Assembly (NCBI RefSeq): GCF_000471905.2
Contig: NW_006498608.1
Location: forward strand, 4,322,966-4,386,965
Direction: 5' to 3'
DNA: 64,000 nt
Source of the DNA: Amborella trichopoda
Lineage: Eukaryota > Streptophyta > Magnoliopsida > Amborellales > Amborellaceae
Shown here: piece by piece, positions 23,400 to 36,742 of the stretch
Numbering within the stretch: position 1 is the stretch's first letter
Layout: every line of letters begins with the position of its first letter
The notes under the pieces: model-generated
Told to the model about the DNA's origin: nothing
The model's database searches: none
Seen by the model: only the letters and a program-made list of their open reading frames with translations
Made by a program: the position numbers and the translations under genes

Positions 23400-25540
23400 C
23401 GGGAAGAAAAGTATCATGAATTAGAAATTAAATTGTTCAAAATCCACCTAAAACTCGTAAACTTCCCTAAAATCTCCTAAACCATCCAAACTTTAGCTCA
23501 AAATCCCTTGGAAACACACGAGCCACGAGGTAACCTGTAATCTACTCAGTTGAGAACTCTCCCCTTCTCTTCTAAGACCACTTTCCAACCTATGTTTTAC
23601 ATATGAGAAGTTTTGTTTTCCTTGAATATGACACCACAACCTTAGCCAACAAAATGGAGCTCACAGCGACTGCCCCAACTGATGGGCTAAGCTCATCTCC
23701 AGGTCCTGCAGATCACAAGAGCCACAAGCCAATTGATGTCAGGCGCTCAAGCGATGACCTTGCTTCAAAAATATTTTGTTCAACTTTGTATTACTCTCAC
23801 TTTGTGCCTCAAATGTCTACTTTATTATTATTCTCAAATCACACGCGTGCAACCCGAGCAACAAAGAGAGGCCCAATTGAGGGAATCCCAAGAAACCGAA
23901 GGCCTCGAATCTATAAAAGCCTAAAATCATCCCAAAACCTTAGACCTTAGCATCATCAGATACCTCAGAAATCAAACCATACACATTCTGACACCCAAAA
24001 CCATGGAAATTAGCACCCTAAAGTCTGAACTTTAAAAAAAAGTATTTCAGGCCCAATTTTGGTTCCAAATAAAAATAGAGGTCACGACCTTTCCAACGGT
24101 TCAATAATCGCTTGGATATGATACACGGATTGAGAGGATGGCCCTTGCAAATTTGATTAGAATAAATAGCCATTTAGTCCCTAGCAAGGCCACCAGAAAT
24201 GCCCAAGAGGGGGCTACCGACACCACAGATGTGGGGATCCTAACACCAGCATGACCACGGCTTGAGATGGAGGTGGCAAAACTGTCAGCAACAATATTCG
24301 AAATGATTGTCTGAACCACTGACCTAAAGGCCCATCGAAAAACAAGGCTCGAAGAGTCGTGAGAGTGCAACATTGGCAATGGTAGGGTTGGTGTTAGGGG
24401 TACTAATGCCACCCCCAATCAAACTCAAACATATTGAATATTGATTTTGCAGCACCAATAATTGAATTTGAATGATTAAGACCTAGTGTCGGTGGTGCCG
24501 ATGCCAGCATTGCAGGTAGCAATGTTGGAGAAGGTCTTCTCCATGCACCTCAAGAATATTATTTTCATTAAATAGGAAGGACAATTATTGAAAATGAAAT
24601 CATTACAGTGAGCATTGGTGGTGCCCACACCAACATTGGAGCCGCCAATGCTGGAGGTAGAAAAGAAAGGTAGCTTTGCCAGTGCCAATGCCCAAGTTGG
24701 AGACAACAATGCCCAAGACGGCATGGCGTTGGTAGTGGCAATGCCAACGTCAATGCCAGTGACACTGTCAATCAATGTACTTGACTAATATATGACCACT
24801 CTAATAGTGTTTCCATTAATGAAAGAAGATGTTTTGGACATGCCCAAGTGACTTACCAACAACAATGGCACTATAGACATGACTTTGAAATAATTGATGG
24901 TGCAATAGTGGCAGAGTTGTTATTGCTAACATTAGTGTTGCCATCGGTGGCATTGGTAGTCAATGGCCTAGATTAACCTAAAAGTTTTTTATTGTTTAAG
25001 GATAGGTTTTCTATAAATAGGGCCATTGGGCTCTGAATTTGAAAACTGAGACTTCGAATCTTAGCCGAAACATTGTCTCACTCAAGATTTGAACCCCTGA
25101 ACCCCGAGACCTAAGCTTAAGCCCTAACCTCGATGTCCTAAAACCGAAATTTAGACATTATCAAGCACTAATCCTCCTGATACTAATATCCCTTACCTGA
25201 AAGACTCCGAAAGATTGGAAAAAATCGGCGCACAAAGCACAATTCTGATTCGGCAACTGACTTCGGGTGCCGGGCCTGGGGGCTCGGCTCAAGGTGAGCT
25301 CCCATTTTTCAAATCTTTTTTCCCAGATCTCCCCTTCTCTTATCAGAAAACTCTCTTTTCAAAACATCTTAGAGGATTATCAGTTTCCTCGCCCCTCTAG
25401 CTGGTTTACTGATAATCCATACGAGAGCAGTTCGATGAATGAATCCTCACCTGGGTAACAATTCGATGGACCCTTATCTTCTACTTATTTTTATCGACAA
25501 GTTTGCATTTGAAAATGATGCAGAAGTCATATTTCCTCTA
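23400..25540. other. Intergenic region with an unassigned ORF and diffuse repeats
   Basis: A 115-codon plus-strand ORF at 23603-23950 resembles nothing I know and has no supporting motif. From about 24,100 to 24,970 many variants of a gccaatgcc / ggtggtgcc motif recur, so that minus-strand frames read repeated VGxxTTNA-like peptides. I take this as a degenerate low-complexity repeat, not a gene. No terminal repeat of the following Copia element was found here. Confidence 0.45.
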
Positions 25541-25741
25541 CCAAAAATTTCATGTATAAATATTATGTATATGAAAAACTGAGGCACTATTCAAGAGAGT
25601 GCCAACATCGATAAAGGGGCTACAAGGCCTAGAGACCAAGTGAACATAACCACTAATGAGCAATTTGTAGCTATGGTCACTAAATTAAATACGATCGATA
25701 AAGATAACGGATAGTGGATCGATACTGGCGCTACCATTTAT

Positions 25742-26068
25742 GTGTTTAACAATCGAGAGCAGTTTAATACCTTTGAACCAATGGATGATGAAAATTCGGT
25801 TCAACTTGGAACCCAAGCTATGGCAAAAATACTTGTAAAGGGTACGATGGAACTAAAATTTAGTTCGGGCAAGGTTATTACCTTAGAAAATATGTATTAC
25901 GTACCTGATACGAGAAAAAATCTTGTCTCAAGATGTATCTTGAATAAGAAGGGCTTTAAAATGATCATTGAGTCTGATAAACTCATTTTGACAAAAAATT
26001 GTATATTTGTTCGAAAGGGCTACTCTTGTGATGGGATGTTCAAGTTTTATTTTTACTTAATGAAATAA
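25742..26068 (+). pseudogene. Copia protease and pre-integrase piece
   Basis: The longest open part of the decayed element, 108 codons, runs from just after the protease active site (DTGAT, immediately upstream, in frame after a stop) through NMYYVPDTRKNLVSRCIL to the GAG-pre-integrase region. A stop separates the active site from the expected upstream gag. Confidence 0.75.
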
Positions 26069-26151
26069 ACAAGCCTTCTACTTATATTGTGACTTCTAGT
26101 AATGTATAGCATTGTAGATTAGGACATGTTACCTATACTTCTATTAAATCT

Positions 26152-26433
26152 TTGATTAAATTAGGATTGATCTATAATTGTGATAATTTGTCTAAAGGAA
26201 AATGTGAAATATGTGCACAAACAAAAATAACTAAAAAACCATTTCCTTCAATAAAAGTAAATAGTGAATTGTTAGGACTCATCCATAGTGATATATGTGA
26301 TTTAAATAATATTCTAACTAGAGGTGGTAAATCATATTTTATTATATTTATTGATGATTTTTTGAGATATACTTACATTATTTGCTTAGACATAAAGATG
26401 AAGCTTTTGAAAATTTTTAAGTTTTCAAAGTAG
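26152..26433 (+). pseudogene. Copia integrase core piece
   Basis: The zinc-binding tail CEICAQTKITKKPF is followed by HSDICDL, carrying the first catalytic Asp, and YFIIFIDDF. The second Asp and the Glu lie in another frame further on (RSDRGTEY, ESCENNGI). The core is split by frameshifts. Confidence 0.75.
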
Positions 26434-28131
26434 AAGCGAAAAATAAACTTGGTAAGAAATTTAAAATTATAAGAAGTGATAGGGGTACAGAGTATTTATC
26501 AAATGAATTTAATGAATCTTGTGAAAATAATGGTATTATTCATCAAGTGACCACTCCTTAGTACAAATGGTGAATGCAATGCTTATTTCTTCTTCTTGGC
26601 CATTAAATTTTTATAATTTGTTTGTTTTATTTTGAATATAATTCTATATAAAAAGGGTAATAAGACTTTTTACGAGCTTTGATTCAATAGAAAACCTTCT
26701 TTAAATTTTCTCAAAGTATGGAATTGCCTTGCTCATGTTAAACTTCCAAATCCTACAATTACGTCCTAGAACATCTAAATGTGTGTTTGTAGGATATTCA
26801 CTAAATAGTAAAGCATATAAATTTTTGAATTTAAATTCTAACATAATAATAGAATCTAGAGATGCTGAATTTCTTGAAAACCTTACTTGTAAAAATAAAT
26901 TAAATAAACCAAGAAGCATACCAAATGAAAATAATTATAAAAATGATTATAATGTTGATGAAGAACATATAGAAAATCATTTGATGACAAAATAGAATTA
27001 AGAAGAAGCAAAAGAATTAGATGTGATCCATCTGACAAATTTGGACCAGATTTTTGCATTTATCTAGTTGAGGCTAATAAAAATAAATTATTAAACTCAT
27101 TACCTATAGTCTCATATGTGGAGGAATATCCTACATCACTAAATGAAGCATTGGTATCCCAAGATGCAATTTTTTGGACAGGAGTTATAAATAATGAAAT
27201 AGATTCCATAATGGCAAATAAAACTTAGAAATGAGTAGATCTTCCACCTAGTTCTAAACTCATAGGTTATAAATGGATATTTAAAAGAAAAAAGAATGTT
27301 GGTGGTTCCATTGATAACTATAAAGCAAGATTAGTAGTCAAAAGATTTCAACAAAAAGAAGGTATTGATTATTTAGACACATGTGCATATGTTGCAAGAA
27401 TTGCTAGTATAAGATTGCTCTTACCAATTATCTCTATCAACCATCTAGTCATACATCAAAAGGATGTAAAAGCTATTTTATTAAATGGTGACTTAGATGA
27501 AAAATTTATATAGAACAACCAGAAGGGTTTGTGATGACTTAGATGAAGAAATTTATATGGAGCAACCATAAGGGTTTGTGGTGCCAGGTCATGAAAATAA
27601 AGTTTGCCAATTAGTTAAATCTCTTTATTGACTTAAACAATCACCTAAACAATGACGTAAGAAATTTGATAATGTTTTGATATCAAGTGGTTTTAAGAAG
27701 ATAAATTTGTATATATTAAGAAAATAAATTATTTATGTGTCATAATTTGTCTATATATAGACATCGTGTTTATCTTTGGTTCTAAATTTGAAATAGTGTT
27801 GGAAACTAAAAGACTTCTCATATCTAACATTAATATGACATACTTAGAAGAGGATGATGTGATACTTGATATCAAAATAGTGAGAAAATAAAATAAATTT
27901 ATCTTAGTTTAATCTCACTACAATGAGAATATACTCCATAAGTTTGAGCGTATTGATTGTAAGTCAGTCTCTACCCCTATAGATTTTCATAGTACGTTAA
28001 AGAAAAATGATTGGAGATGTATATCTCAAATTGAATATGTTAAGGTAATTGGTAGTTTATTATATACAATGGCTAGCATGAGGCCTGACATTGCATATGT
28101 AGTAGGCAAACTTAGTACATATAGATATACA

Positions 28132-28923
28132 ATTGCATAAGTAAATAGCATTGAGATGTTATATCTCGAGTATTAAGACACTTGAAAGGAACTATCAATT
28201 CTAGCATAAATTATGTAGGTTATCCCAGAGTGTTATAAGGTATAACAATGCTAATTGGAACCAAAAAAAAATCCAAGATTGACTATCAACAAATAGATAG
28301 ATCTTTACATAACAAAAGGTACGAAATCATGGGGTCAAATAAACAAATGTGTATTTTACGCTCTACTATGGAGTCTAAAATTATTGCTTTTGACTCTGCT
28401 GGTAAAGAGGTAGAATGGATAAATAACTTGTTATATGATATTTCCATATAGCCAAAACCAATACCTGCAATCACAATATATTGTGGTAATCAAGCTACTA
28501 TTATGAGAGCATGTAATAATATATATAATTGCCTAAGTAAATAGCATTGAGATGTTATATCTCGAGTATTCAGACACTTGAAAGGAACGTTCAATTACGG
28601 CATAAATTATGTAGGTTATCCCGGAGTGTTATAAGGTATAACAATGCTAATTGGAACAAAAAAAAATCCAAGATTGACTATCAATCGATAGATAGATCTT
28701 TACACAACAAAATGCACGAAATCATGGGGTCAAATAAACAAATGTGTATTTTACACTCTACTATAGAGTCTAAAATTATTGTTTTTGACTCTATTGGTAA
28801 AAAGGCAGAATGGATAAATAACTTGTTATATGATATTTCCATATAGCCAAAACCAATACTTGCAATCACAATATATTGTGGTAATCAAGCTACTATTATG
28901 AGAGCATGTAATGATGTATATAA
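28132..28923 (+). repeat. Tandem duplication of the Copia RNase H region, two units of 396 bp
   Basis: Units 28132-28527 and 28528-28923 are nearly identical, from gtaaatagcattgagatg to gagagcatgtaat. Each encodes the same RNase H stretch, with SKIDYQ, DRSLHNK, EIMGSNKQMCIL, a WINNLLYDISI end and the IYCGNQATI block. The period is exactly 132 codons, so a read-through frame would not shift. Confidence 0.92.
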
Positions 28924-29160
28924 TGAAAGATATAGGGAAAATTATAGATACACCGCCCTCTCCCCCCCCACGATTTTCTAAAAATGTACTCATATTGCGA
29001 GAAGACATAACTCCATTAAAATGTTAATTGGAGATGAAGCGATTAGTGTAGAATATGTATAATAAAAGGAAATTTGCTTGATCTTTTGACAAAAGACTTT
29101 GTAAAGGATGACATTAGTATTATGTCAAAAAGAATGGGGCAAGAGTCTATTGAGTAATCA

Positions 29161-30059
29161 TCTATAGCAGGAACTCAGCTTAGTCTTTTATAACTTCAAA
29201 ATTCTTAGTTCAATGTCGTAAAAACAAATTGTAAATATGATTAATTTGGTTACTAGATGATAAAATAGTATTAACACTCATTCCAAAAAAATCCATACGG
29301 TGGATAAGTTTAGTGATGACATGTATGTTAGTAGGTTGAGTTATACTCTAAAATTGTCTATGCACTACACATAAGTTAGAGTGTTTTATATGCAGGGGCA
29401 GTCCAGATAGACACACCTATATAACTGTGGAAGTGAGGCCACTTCGTATGAGATGGGACTCGTCGTTATTAACACTTATGAAATCGGGATATAAGCACAC
29501 GGCCCAAAACACCATAATTGAATAATGTTTGTAAGTTATGCTACCGATTTGTTAGATAAGCAACGTGGATCAAATTTATATGCTACAATGATACTTGATG
29601 GATTTTATAGTGGACACTCTAAGTGAAGGTTTCAAATCAAAAGTTACCTTCATGGTGTGCAATAATATGTTGTTTATATTTTTTTTTTGTTATTTACAAA
29701 TAGTGAAGGAAAATATTAGTATTGTTTGCTTTGAAAATTCTCGTGTATATTTCAAAATAGCAACATGGGTTTTTGTGGGTTTTTTTAAGCTATATTTGTA
29801 AAGAAATAAAGTAATAGGTTTTTTGCGCCATATTGAAGAAAGGAGATTTAACTAAACAGTATTAAAGAGTTGGCATTCACATACCTTATTCTCTTAGTAC
29901 CAGGTGAGAGAATGATTGTGCATGTGCAGAACACACAAAGTGTGCCCCACAAGAGTGCTTGATAACGCACTTTGCACTTCGCATGTGAGAGCCACCCCTT
30001 GCCTGAGCACGTGTATCTTTGTTGTTTAGCATGGTTGGTGTATCTTTGTTGCTGTCTCA
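29161..30059. other. Sequence between Copia pol end and LINE, possible LTR relic
   Basis: After the Copia stop there is no clear LTR boundary, and the stretch does not recur upstream of the element. No gene is supported in it. Confidence 0.4.
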
Positions 30060-30840
30060 GGGTGTGGTTGGGGTTCTCTCTCAGTTTACGCTTCCTTTTT
30101 TGCCTAAGGTGGGTAGTGTGATTCGGAAGATTGTAAAAGGAATTATTTTGTAGGAAGTATGGATAGAGAGAAATAGGATAACTTTTGAGGGTTTGGCTTT
30201 GCCTTTTGAGAAGGCCACTCATTTAATCAAATTGTCCATATGGTCAATCCTCTCTGTGATTAAGGAGGGGTGAGGGATCACAACAGTAGATGTTATGGTC
30301 AATCTTTCTAACTTATTTTCTCTTGAGGTGACGAAATGTCGGCCTAAGGGGTTATGGTATGCTCCACCTACGGGTTGTCTGAATATATAAATTTTGATGG
30401 GAGCTCTATAGGGAATCCTGGTCTAGCTGGCATAGGGGGTGTTATTCGTGACTGTTATGGGAATATTGTCTTGTCCTATGCAAGACCTATTAGTGTGGCA
30501 ACAGCAAATTTCACAGAAATGAGCGCATTGCTTAGGGGGCTAAAAATTTTCATAGAGCGAAACTTGGGTACTACCTGCATAGTTGAAGGCGACTCACTGA
30601 ATGTTATTAGTTGGTGCAGAAATGAGCAAAATGTACCTTGGGAACTTCGGTCTTTATGGTTACAGATTATAGACGCTTCCGCATCCTTATCTGTGTCTTT
30701 CTCCCATGTCTATCGCGAGGTTAATGGTATTGTTGATGCATTAGCCAAAGGCAGTGTTTCTCTTGCTTCATTTTCTATTCCTCATGATGTAATTTCCTTC
30801 TAGTCTTTCAATAAAACATTTGACCTCTGGTTAAAAAAAA
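30060..30840 (+). mobile_element. LINE (L1-type) 3' end with RNase H and poly(A)
   Basis: The translation from about 30,090 shows PFLPKVGSVIRKIVKGII and ERNRITFEG, the linker that precedes RNase H in plant L1 elements. After a small frameshift near 30,385 it continues as the RNase H domain. The end has ttcaataaaaca, an AATAAA signal (from about 30,810), and an A run at 30,833-30,841, the normal LINE 3' terminus. Reverse transcriptase and endonuclease are absent, so it is 5' truncated. Confidence 0.85.
30354..30803 (+). pseudogene. LINE-encoded RNase H domain (RVT_3 type)
   Basis: An open stretch of 149 codons contains the RNase H motifs INFDGSSIGNPGLAGIGGVI (first Asp), FTEMSALLRGL (Glu), VEGDSLNVISW (second Asp) and HVYREVNGIVDALAK (the His/Asp end). 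All four acidic positions appear to be kept. Because the ATG lies just before the domain and the true upstream LINE frame is shifted, this is a surviving part of a LINE ORF2, not an independent gene. Confidence 0.8.
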
Positions 30841-30844
30841 AATT

Positions 30845-33800
30845 CAAATACATTTTATAAGTGGTTGAGTGTACAAATTTCTTAAAGGAATTTATGAAGC
30901 ACATAAGCAATTGTAGATTAAAATGCTAATATATCTCAAGACATTTTTTATTAAGATATGAATCAAAAGCACCAATCGGCGGTCTAAAACCAGCCAGTCC
31001 CAAAATTTCAACAGGTTTACGTACCCCTTTTCTCAACACTTCTCGTTAAAAACACTATTTTAAAACTTAAAGTCGGGTTTTGTAATAACCCTTCAAGTGA
31101 ACCAATCATGCAAGTTGGATGTGAATTTTTTAAAAGTTTTCTGCAACTTTAAATTCTTTTCACACTTCTAATTTCTCTATATCATGCAATATGACTCCTC
31201 CTTTCCATATAACCCATTTGATACCCCTTTTTCTTTCTTTTTTTTCTTTTTTTTTTTTTTCTTTTTTTTTTTTAAATTCCCTTACAATATCATTTCCACT
31301 TCCAACCCACTTTCTCTATGACCAAATTGATTCCTCTTTTCTCTTTCTTTGGGTCATACCCAACCGATTAACCAGGTGTGTCAGTACCATACTACATGTT
31401 CTTATACAAAACAGAAGGGCTAATCAAAATGGCACCCATTACTAAATATAAATAAATGGGATTGTCTATAAAGAGACCATTTATCTTTTATCTCTGGAAG
31501 TCACAATCATTTGTGTCCCTTAATTTTAAAAAATGGGTAATTGTAAGAGTGTCATTAAATAGGCATAAAGTTCTAAAAAAAATTCTCAGACTTTGTGACT
31601 CACCCCAAGTCATCCGATTTAATATCTAATGAGTAAAAATAATTGTGACTTCTGTGTACAAAAAAAATGGACTTCTTGTAGACAATCCTTGAACAATAAT
31701 ACAAATAATATATTTCAAGGGTCGGAATTCTAGTCCAGCATGCCTGCACAAGTTGCCCACTGTTTGGTGGTGATTGCGAGACTATCTTGCAATCACCGCC
31801 GTCCAATTAAGTTGGACAATGGGCAGCTCATGCAGGAATGCTGGTGAAACAATTACCATATTTTTAATCGCAAAATTTGTATACTCCCTTAGGAGTTTAT
31901 TTCTATTTACTCCCTTAAATAAAACCCAATAATTTGAGACGTGACCTCTTCAATGCATAGACTAACCTTGGTAAAAGAAATTTCTTAATTGAACCCGCTA
32001 TGCACTAGAAAAAATAATATCTCAAGATTGAATAGAGACTGCCTAATTTTTGAAAGGCACGAACTAAATTATCAGATCACTCAAAACTTCAAAAAAAAAT
32101 TTGAAAAAATTCATCTATTGATTCTTAAAAGGGTTCCAAAATTTCATATCCTAAAACATTCTCCTAAATAGGTATTTTGAAAGAGTGGATGCATAGCATA
32201 TCTACTCATTTCGAATGAATATAATGGAGATAAATTAGAAAAAGAACGGCTACTGAAGGAAGGAAAATTTATCAAAATACCTATTAAAGATAAAGTATTT
32301 GACACTATACCCATTAGCAACTATTTTAGTTTAAGGTAATATATTTATTTGAGGTGTTTTGAAATTAAATTAAAAGAAATGAATAAAACACTAAATTGTT
32401 TATCTCTCTTAGGTAATTGGATAAATTTGCTTTAAAAGAAAAATCTCCGGTTACCGAAGGACACTACGTTGAGTATATCCTCCCAGTGCCCCTCTTGCAA
32501 AGATGGTACACTGAGGAGTCCCACCTCTTTTAGTGTTTTTATTTACTTCTGGAGTTACAATAATTCAATTGTACTTTTTTTAACATAATAATTCAGTTGT
32601 ACTTTTCCTCATCTTCCAAAACTGAATTAGAATATTTAAATCACTCTTTCCCTGTGATGAGGCCGCTCGCACAGGCGAGTTACTCAAGACTCGACATGGT
32701 AGCAGTCTGAGTAGGAACCGACCAAACTAGACCGGTTCCTGTACTACTACTTTACAGACTCGACCGAGTCTCTTGGAGTCATGGATGGCTTGGATTTGGA
32801 AAGAACTCGTACTGAAGCACGTGTAAGCCATTGAAATAATGGCCATAATTGGCATCTACGAAAGAGTGAGGTAAGGACACAAGAATCACGCTACAAACTT
32901 TCTCATGTGCGGGAATTCGCTTTCCCACGCACCCTAGCTTGCTTCTGGAATACTAGTGTTCCGACCACAGTCAGCAAGTCGTGAACTATCAATAAGTCGG
33001 CTCAGCATATAAGAAGTCGGATGAAAAAATCGGATAGAAAATACGATTGGCAAAAATATTCATATATAGATATCACTAATATATCGGATTAGGCTCAAAA
33101 AAATTAGAGTAAAAAAATTGGATAAATTTATAATATTAAAAAATTTAAAATTCTAAAAAATAAAAATTATGTCAAAGCTATCAATAACTAATTCATTTAT
33201 AAAAAATTTACTAGACTAATATAATTGAGTCAATTAATTTAGATATCTAGTGACTCTCATCCAATCATCTAATATTAAATACATAATTAACTAGTATATA
33301 CCAACAAAAATGTACCATATAAATCTACCCATTAAATATTTTAAGAAACATCCCACCAACTTATTACATACCAAAAACAAATATATTATATAAATTTATT
33401 CATTAAATACTTTAACTATAGTATGGTGACATATATACTATAAAAATTCATTAAATACTTAAAACATCACACCTACTTAGCTGGTACCAAAAAAAAGTTA
33501 ACGATTATTTTTTCTCATTACAATGATTTAACTGTAGTATGGTGACTATGTCACTACATAACTATAGTTAAAGTTTTATAAATTTTTTTAATTGAAAATA
33601 GGGTCTTAGAAATTTGGGTTCCATATATTTGTGTTTAAGGTTTAGAGAGAGAAATGACGTGGAAGAGGCTCATGGCCATTAAGGTTTATAGAGAGAGTAA
33701 AAGGAAGTATAGAGAGAGTAAAAGGAAGTAGGAAAAGCTCATCGGCTTTGGTTTATAGAGAGAGAAGAAGGAAGAATGAAGAGTTCATCGGCTTCACAAA

Positions 33801-34894
33801 CCCTAATGGAAAAGGCCCTAACTGATTTTTAGAAATAGAAAAGAAAAGGAAGATAGGATGCTGATTTGGGATAGTTTGAATAGGATTTTTTTCTCTGATT
33901 TGAGTTGTTGTTATTTGAAAGAAAGCCTTAATTATACTGCGTTGTTATTTGAGAGAAAGTCTTAATTATACTGATTTGTGAAGAGGCCCTAACTGATTTT
34001 TTGATTTGTGAAGAGGCCCTAACTGATTGTAGAGAGAGAAAAGGAAGAGGGTTTTTCATTTGTTGGGGAAACAACAAGTTTGGGGGATTGCTTGCTCCTG
34101 TAAGTTTACAATTTACACTATATTGTTTATCTTTGTTATCACATAATCAAAAACATGTACTCACACTCTCTGCTTCTCATTCATCAATAAAAGATTATGT
34201 TTTGAGCTCTAATTTGTGCCATAAACATTATTTTCATAAAAACAATTATCACAAATAATAACAAAAATCTGCATATATATGATTTTCTTTACACAATGAT
34301 TCACTTTACGAAATGATTTGCTATAGACAATGTTATTTCATTTGCACAATGATTTTCCATAATAACAACTTTGTTTAAATTTTTTTTTAAAAAAAAAAAA
34401 AAAAAATTTAGACTTTCAATCTGCAATTGTGGCTTTGAAGAACATAGTGATGATAAAAATTTCTATTTTAGGTTTTTTTTTAAATAATATTTTTTTTCAA
34501 AAGCATGAAAGTAACAATGGCTGCAATACACAAAACAAGGGGGAAAAATTATAGGTAAAGAAAGATACGATTTTTTGGCCAAATTTAAATCGAATTATGA
34601 AAAACTCAAGTTTTAAACGTTTTTTTATGAAAAGTACACGATTTTTTCACAACCTTTTCAAAAGGTCGCCGTTAAAAATTGCTTCCATAAAAATGCCGAT
34701 TAAACAGCGATTTAATAACTATGGTTTCACTTAAAAAGTCCAAAATGCCCTTCTGTATCATTTGATCTTCAAGTAATATAGGAACAATAAAAATAAAAAT
34801 ACAGTTCACAAAGGTCTCTAATTTGAATTTATGTAATTTGGTTGTTAAACCTAAAAATCCACATATATATATATATATATATTATATTATATTA
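30845..34894. other. Intergenic DNA without a supported gene
   Basis: The only structure seen is repeats. A decayed relative of the 4.3-kb MITE lies at about 31,460-31,660. GA-rich duplicated lines sit at about 33,640-33,780 (tatagagagagtaaaaggaa twice), and there is a 30-bp tandem duplication at 33,972-34,031. Several poly(T) and poly(A) runs are present. The CT-rich ORF at 31191 and the others are low-complexity frames. Confidence 0.5.
33972..34031. repeat. Two-copy tandem duplication, 30 bp
   Basis: tgatttgtgaagaggcccta followed by actgatt occurs at 33972 and again at 34002. Confidence 0.88.
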
Positions 34895-35222
34895 TAGAAG
34901 TAACATACACTTCAAAAATCCAGTAGATGATATTGTTCTAAAGTTGGAAAAGGTTTTGATTTATCATCTCGACCTCGAGATAGATCGATATAAAGAAAAT
35001 CATTCAAGTCCTCAAAATTGATGCATCTATTTTCAAGATTTTCAAACGTTTATAGGTCTGCATGATCTCTATTGTATTCATTTTTTAAAATTTAATAATT
35101 AGAATTAAAAATAGATTTTTTAAGCCATTATATGGTTTCAGACACAGAAAGTACATTTTCCAGCAAAATTTAGAGCCGCCTTATTTGTAGAGTACAAGGT
35201 GGGCATCTTACAAACGTCACCC
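34895..35222 (+). mobile_element. MITE family copy 2
   Basis: It shares ttttgatttatcatctcgac, ctcgagatagat, attttcaagattttcaaacg, ttataggtctgcatgat and aattaaaaatagatttt with the other copies, and ends with a gcatcttacaaacgtcaccc-type terminus. The left end is eroded into an AT repeat. Confidence 0.55.
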
Positions 35223-36440
35223 TTTGTGTGTCATATCAGCCCTGAACCATTAGCTAGCCACCCTTACAGCACCCCTTCTTCTAAATCTGTTTTGACCCCA
35301 AAATTTCAAGGATGATCCTAAAAAGAGTGGATCAAACAAAATTTAGAAGAGGAAAGATTTTTCAGCACATCGAAACCAGAACCGCAATGCCCGAATAGAT
35401 CTTTAACAATGCTCCAGTTTCTCTCTCCTCTAAACACCAATGTTTAGTCTTTCTTTTCAATTTTTCATGGGCATATTCGCTACGATCAAGAGGATGTGTG
35501 CAACAAAATTATCTTACCTGGCCTTACAAGGCCTATTTGTTCCCTCCGGCATGGACCAGCAAGTCCTGGTCCGCCCTAAACCAAAAATTTAGTGAACTTG
35601 GAAAATTTTGGCTTGGCATCCCTACTGGGTGGAAATGCCTCATCATTTGCCATATACTGTATAAAGCAAGGGCCAATTTTCTCATGATATTGTACACGAA
35701 AGGTAATGAAATATTTGCAGGGGCTTCTTTAACTTTTAAACCCGTGCTGTGCAGGAGCAATACTTTACTCGGGAGGAATTTTATACACAATTTTTTCGGA
35801 TCCACATGAGAATATTTTTTTCAAAAAAACAAATTGAAATTTTGACTTCTGCAAGGACATAACCCTCCGAAAATTGGAGAGTCTCTAAAAACGTTTCCTT
35901 TGAAATTTTGAGTTCATCAACACATGGATCTCACCCTCAGAAAATTGGAGGGTGTCAAAAAAACGTTTCTCAAAGAAACATGAAGAATGAGATTTGGACG
36001 TCGTCTTTTTTTGAAATTAGCCTGAGAGTTGAAAGGGCCACATCCACAAACACAAAATTTGGGGTGCCACAAATACCGCTGGATTTTACTCGAAGGGGTA
36101 AATGCACAGTATGCTCCCTCAAGAATATGAAAGCTTTGGGCATCTTGCCATCTTACGGTAAAAACTCGTCTTGTGCACTCAGTTCCATGTGACCTATATA
36201 CACCACAAGGAAGACTTTGTATGTGCGACTGCTTGTACAGTGGTGGTACATGATCACTTCAAAAACCTCATTACAAGGATTTTTTGGGATCTTCCTTGAT
36301 TCAATTTGTAACCAATTTCAAAAACAATAAAATTTATTTTGAGCTCCCAAAATTCAAGTGCCCATCATCCATAAAAGGACGTTCCAGAAATCATTTTCAG
36401 ACAGTGCAGATATAGAGTTTTAAAAGCTCAAAAACATTTG
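35223..36440. other. Unassigned region with a two-unit diverged repeat
   Basis: At about 35,840-35,985 two diverged units of about 80 bp share aaaattggag and aaaaacgttt blocks. A plus-strand ORF at 35498-35809 (103 codons) and another at 35908-36192 have no motif I can name. I see no gene I can support. Confidence 0.4.
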
Positions 36441-36444
36441 GATC

Positions 36445-36742
36445 CGGTTTCTATGCGGCCCGCATATGTAGAAATGCAGGCCTAGTAATAAATCTATTTT
36501 TGAGATGGATTTTTTTACTTAATTTTTAAGGACATTTAATCTCTAACATGAAGATCATGAATATGGAAAAATGAACAAATTTTAAAACTAAAAATAATAA
36601 TTCTAATAAAAAAACATTCGCACCGTTAGTTTCCATTGTTTTTGGATAGAACACCTACTTGCATCCATCTTAATCTTTAAGACGGATGCTTTACACTTTT
36701 TGGACCGCATATGTAGTCATGCGGTCCAGCCCGCATGAAAAA
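36445..36742. mobile_element. MITE with imperfect inverted ends (tatgcggcc family), copy 1
   Basis: The left end ggtttctatgcggcccgcat and the right end, whose reverse complement contains TTTCATGCGGGCTGGACC, form imperfect inverted repeats of about 40 bp. The interior (taatctctaacatg, ccgttagtttccatt) is shared with a second copy at 51,068-51,338. Confidence 0.65.

Larger units (their letters stand above)
25545..29160 (+). mobile_element. Decayed Copia retrotransposon (gag end to RNase H)
   Basis: Reading through many stops and frameshifts, Copia domains appear in order. A zinc-knuckle relic (KLRHYSRECQHR, with the first cysteines lost) lies near 25,565. The protease, near 25,720, has IDTGAT followed by YYVPDTRKNLVSRCIL. 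The pre-integrase piece HCRLGH is near 26,110, and the integrase near 26,200-26,570 shows CEICAQTK, HSDICDL and RSDRGTEYLSNEF. A reverse-transcriptase start lies near 27,245 (KLIGYKWIFKRK, DNYKARLVVKRF), a decayed middle near 27,540-27,690 (LVKSLY, LKQSPKQ), PDIAYVVGKLS near 28,090 and RNase H from 28,200. The end DLLTKDFVKDD is near 29,090. No LTRs were recognised on either side. It cannot move. Confidence 0.88.

Noticed and set aside
24101..24775. Two overlapping minus-strand ORFs with VGxxTTNA-like repeated peptides
   Set aside because: They arise from a degenerate gccaatgcc-type DNA repeat; there is no family match and no start context.
35498..35809. 103-codon plus-strand ORF
   Set aside because: No motif or family resemblance; antisense also open over the same stretch, so it is likely chance or part of an unknown repeat.
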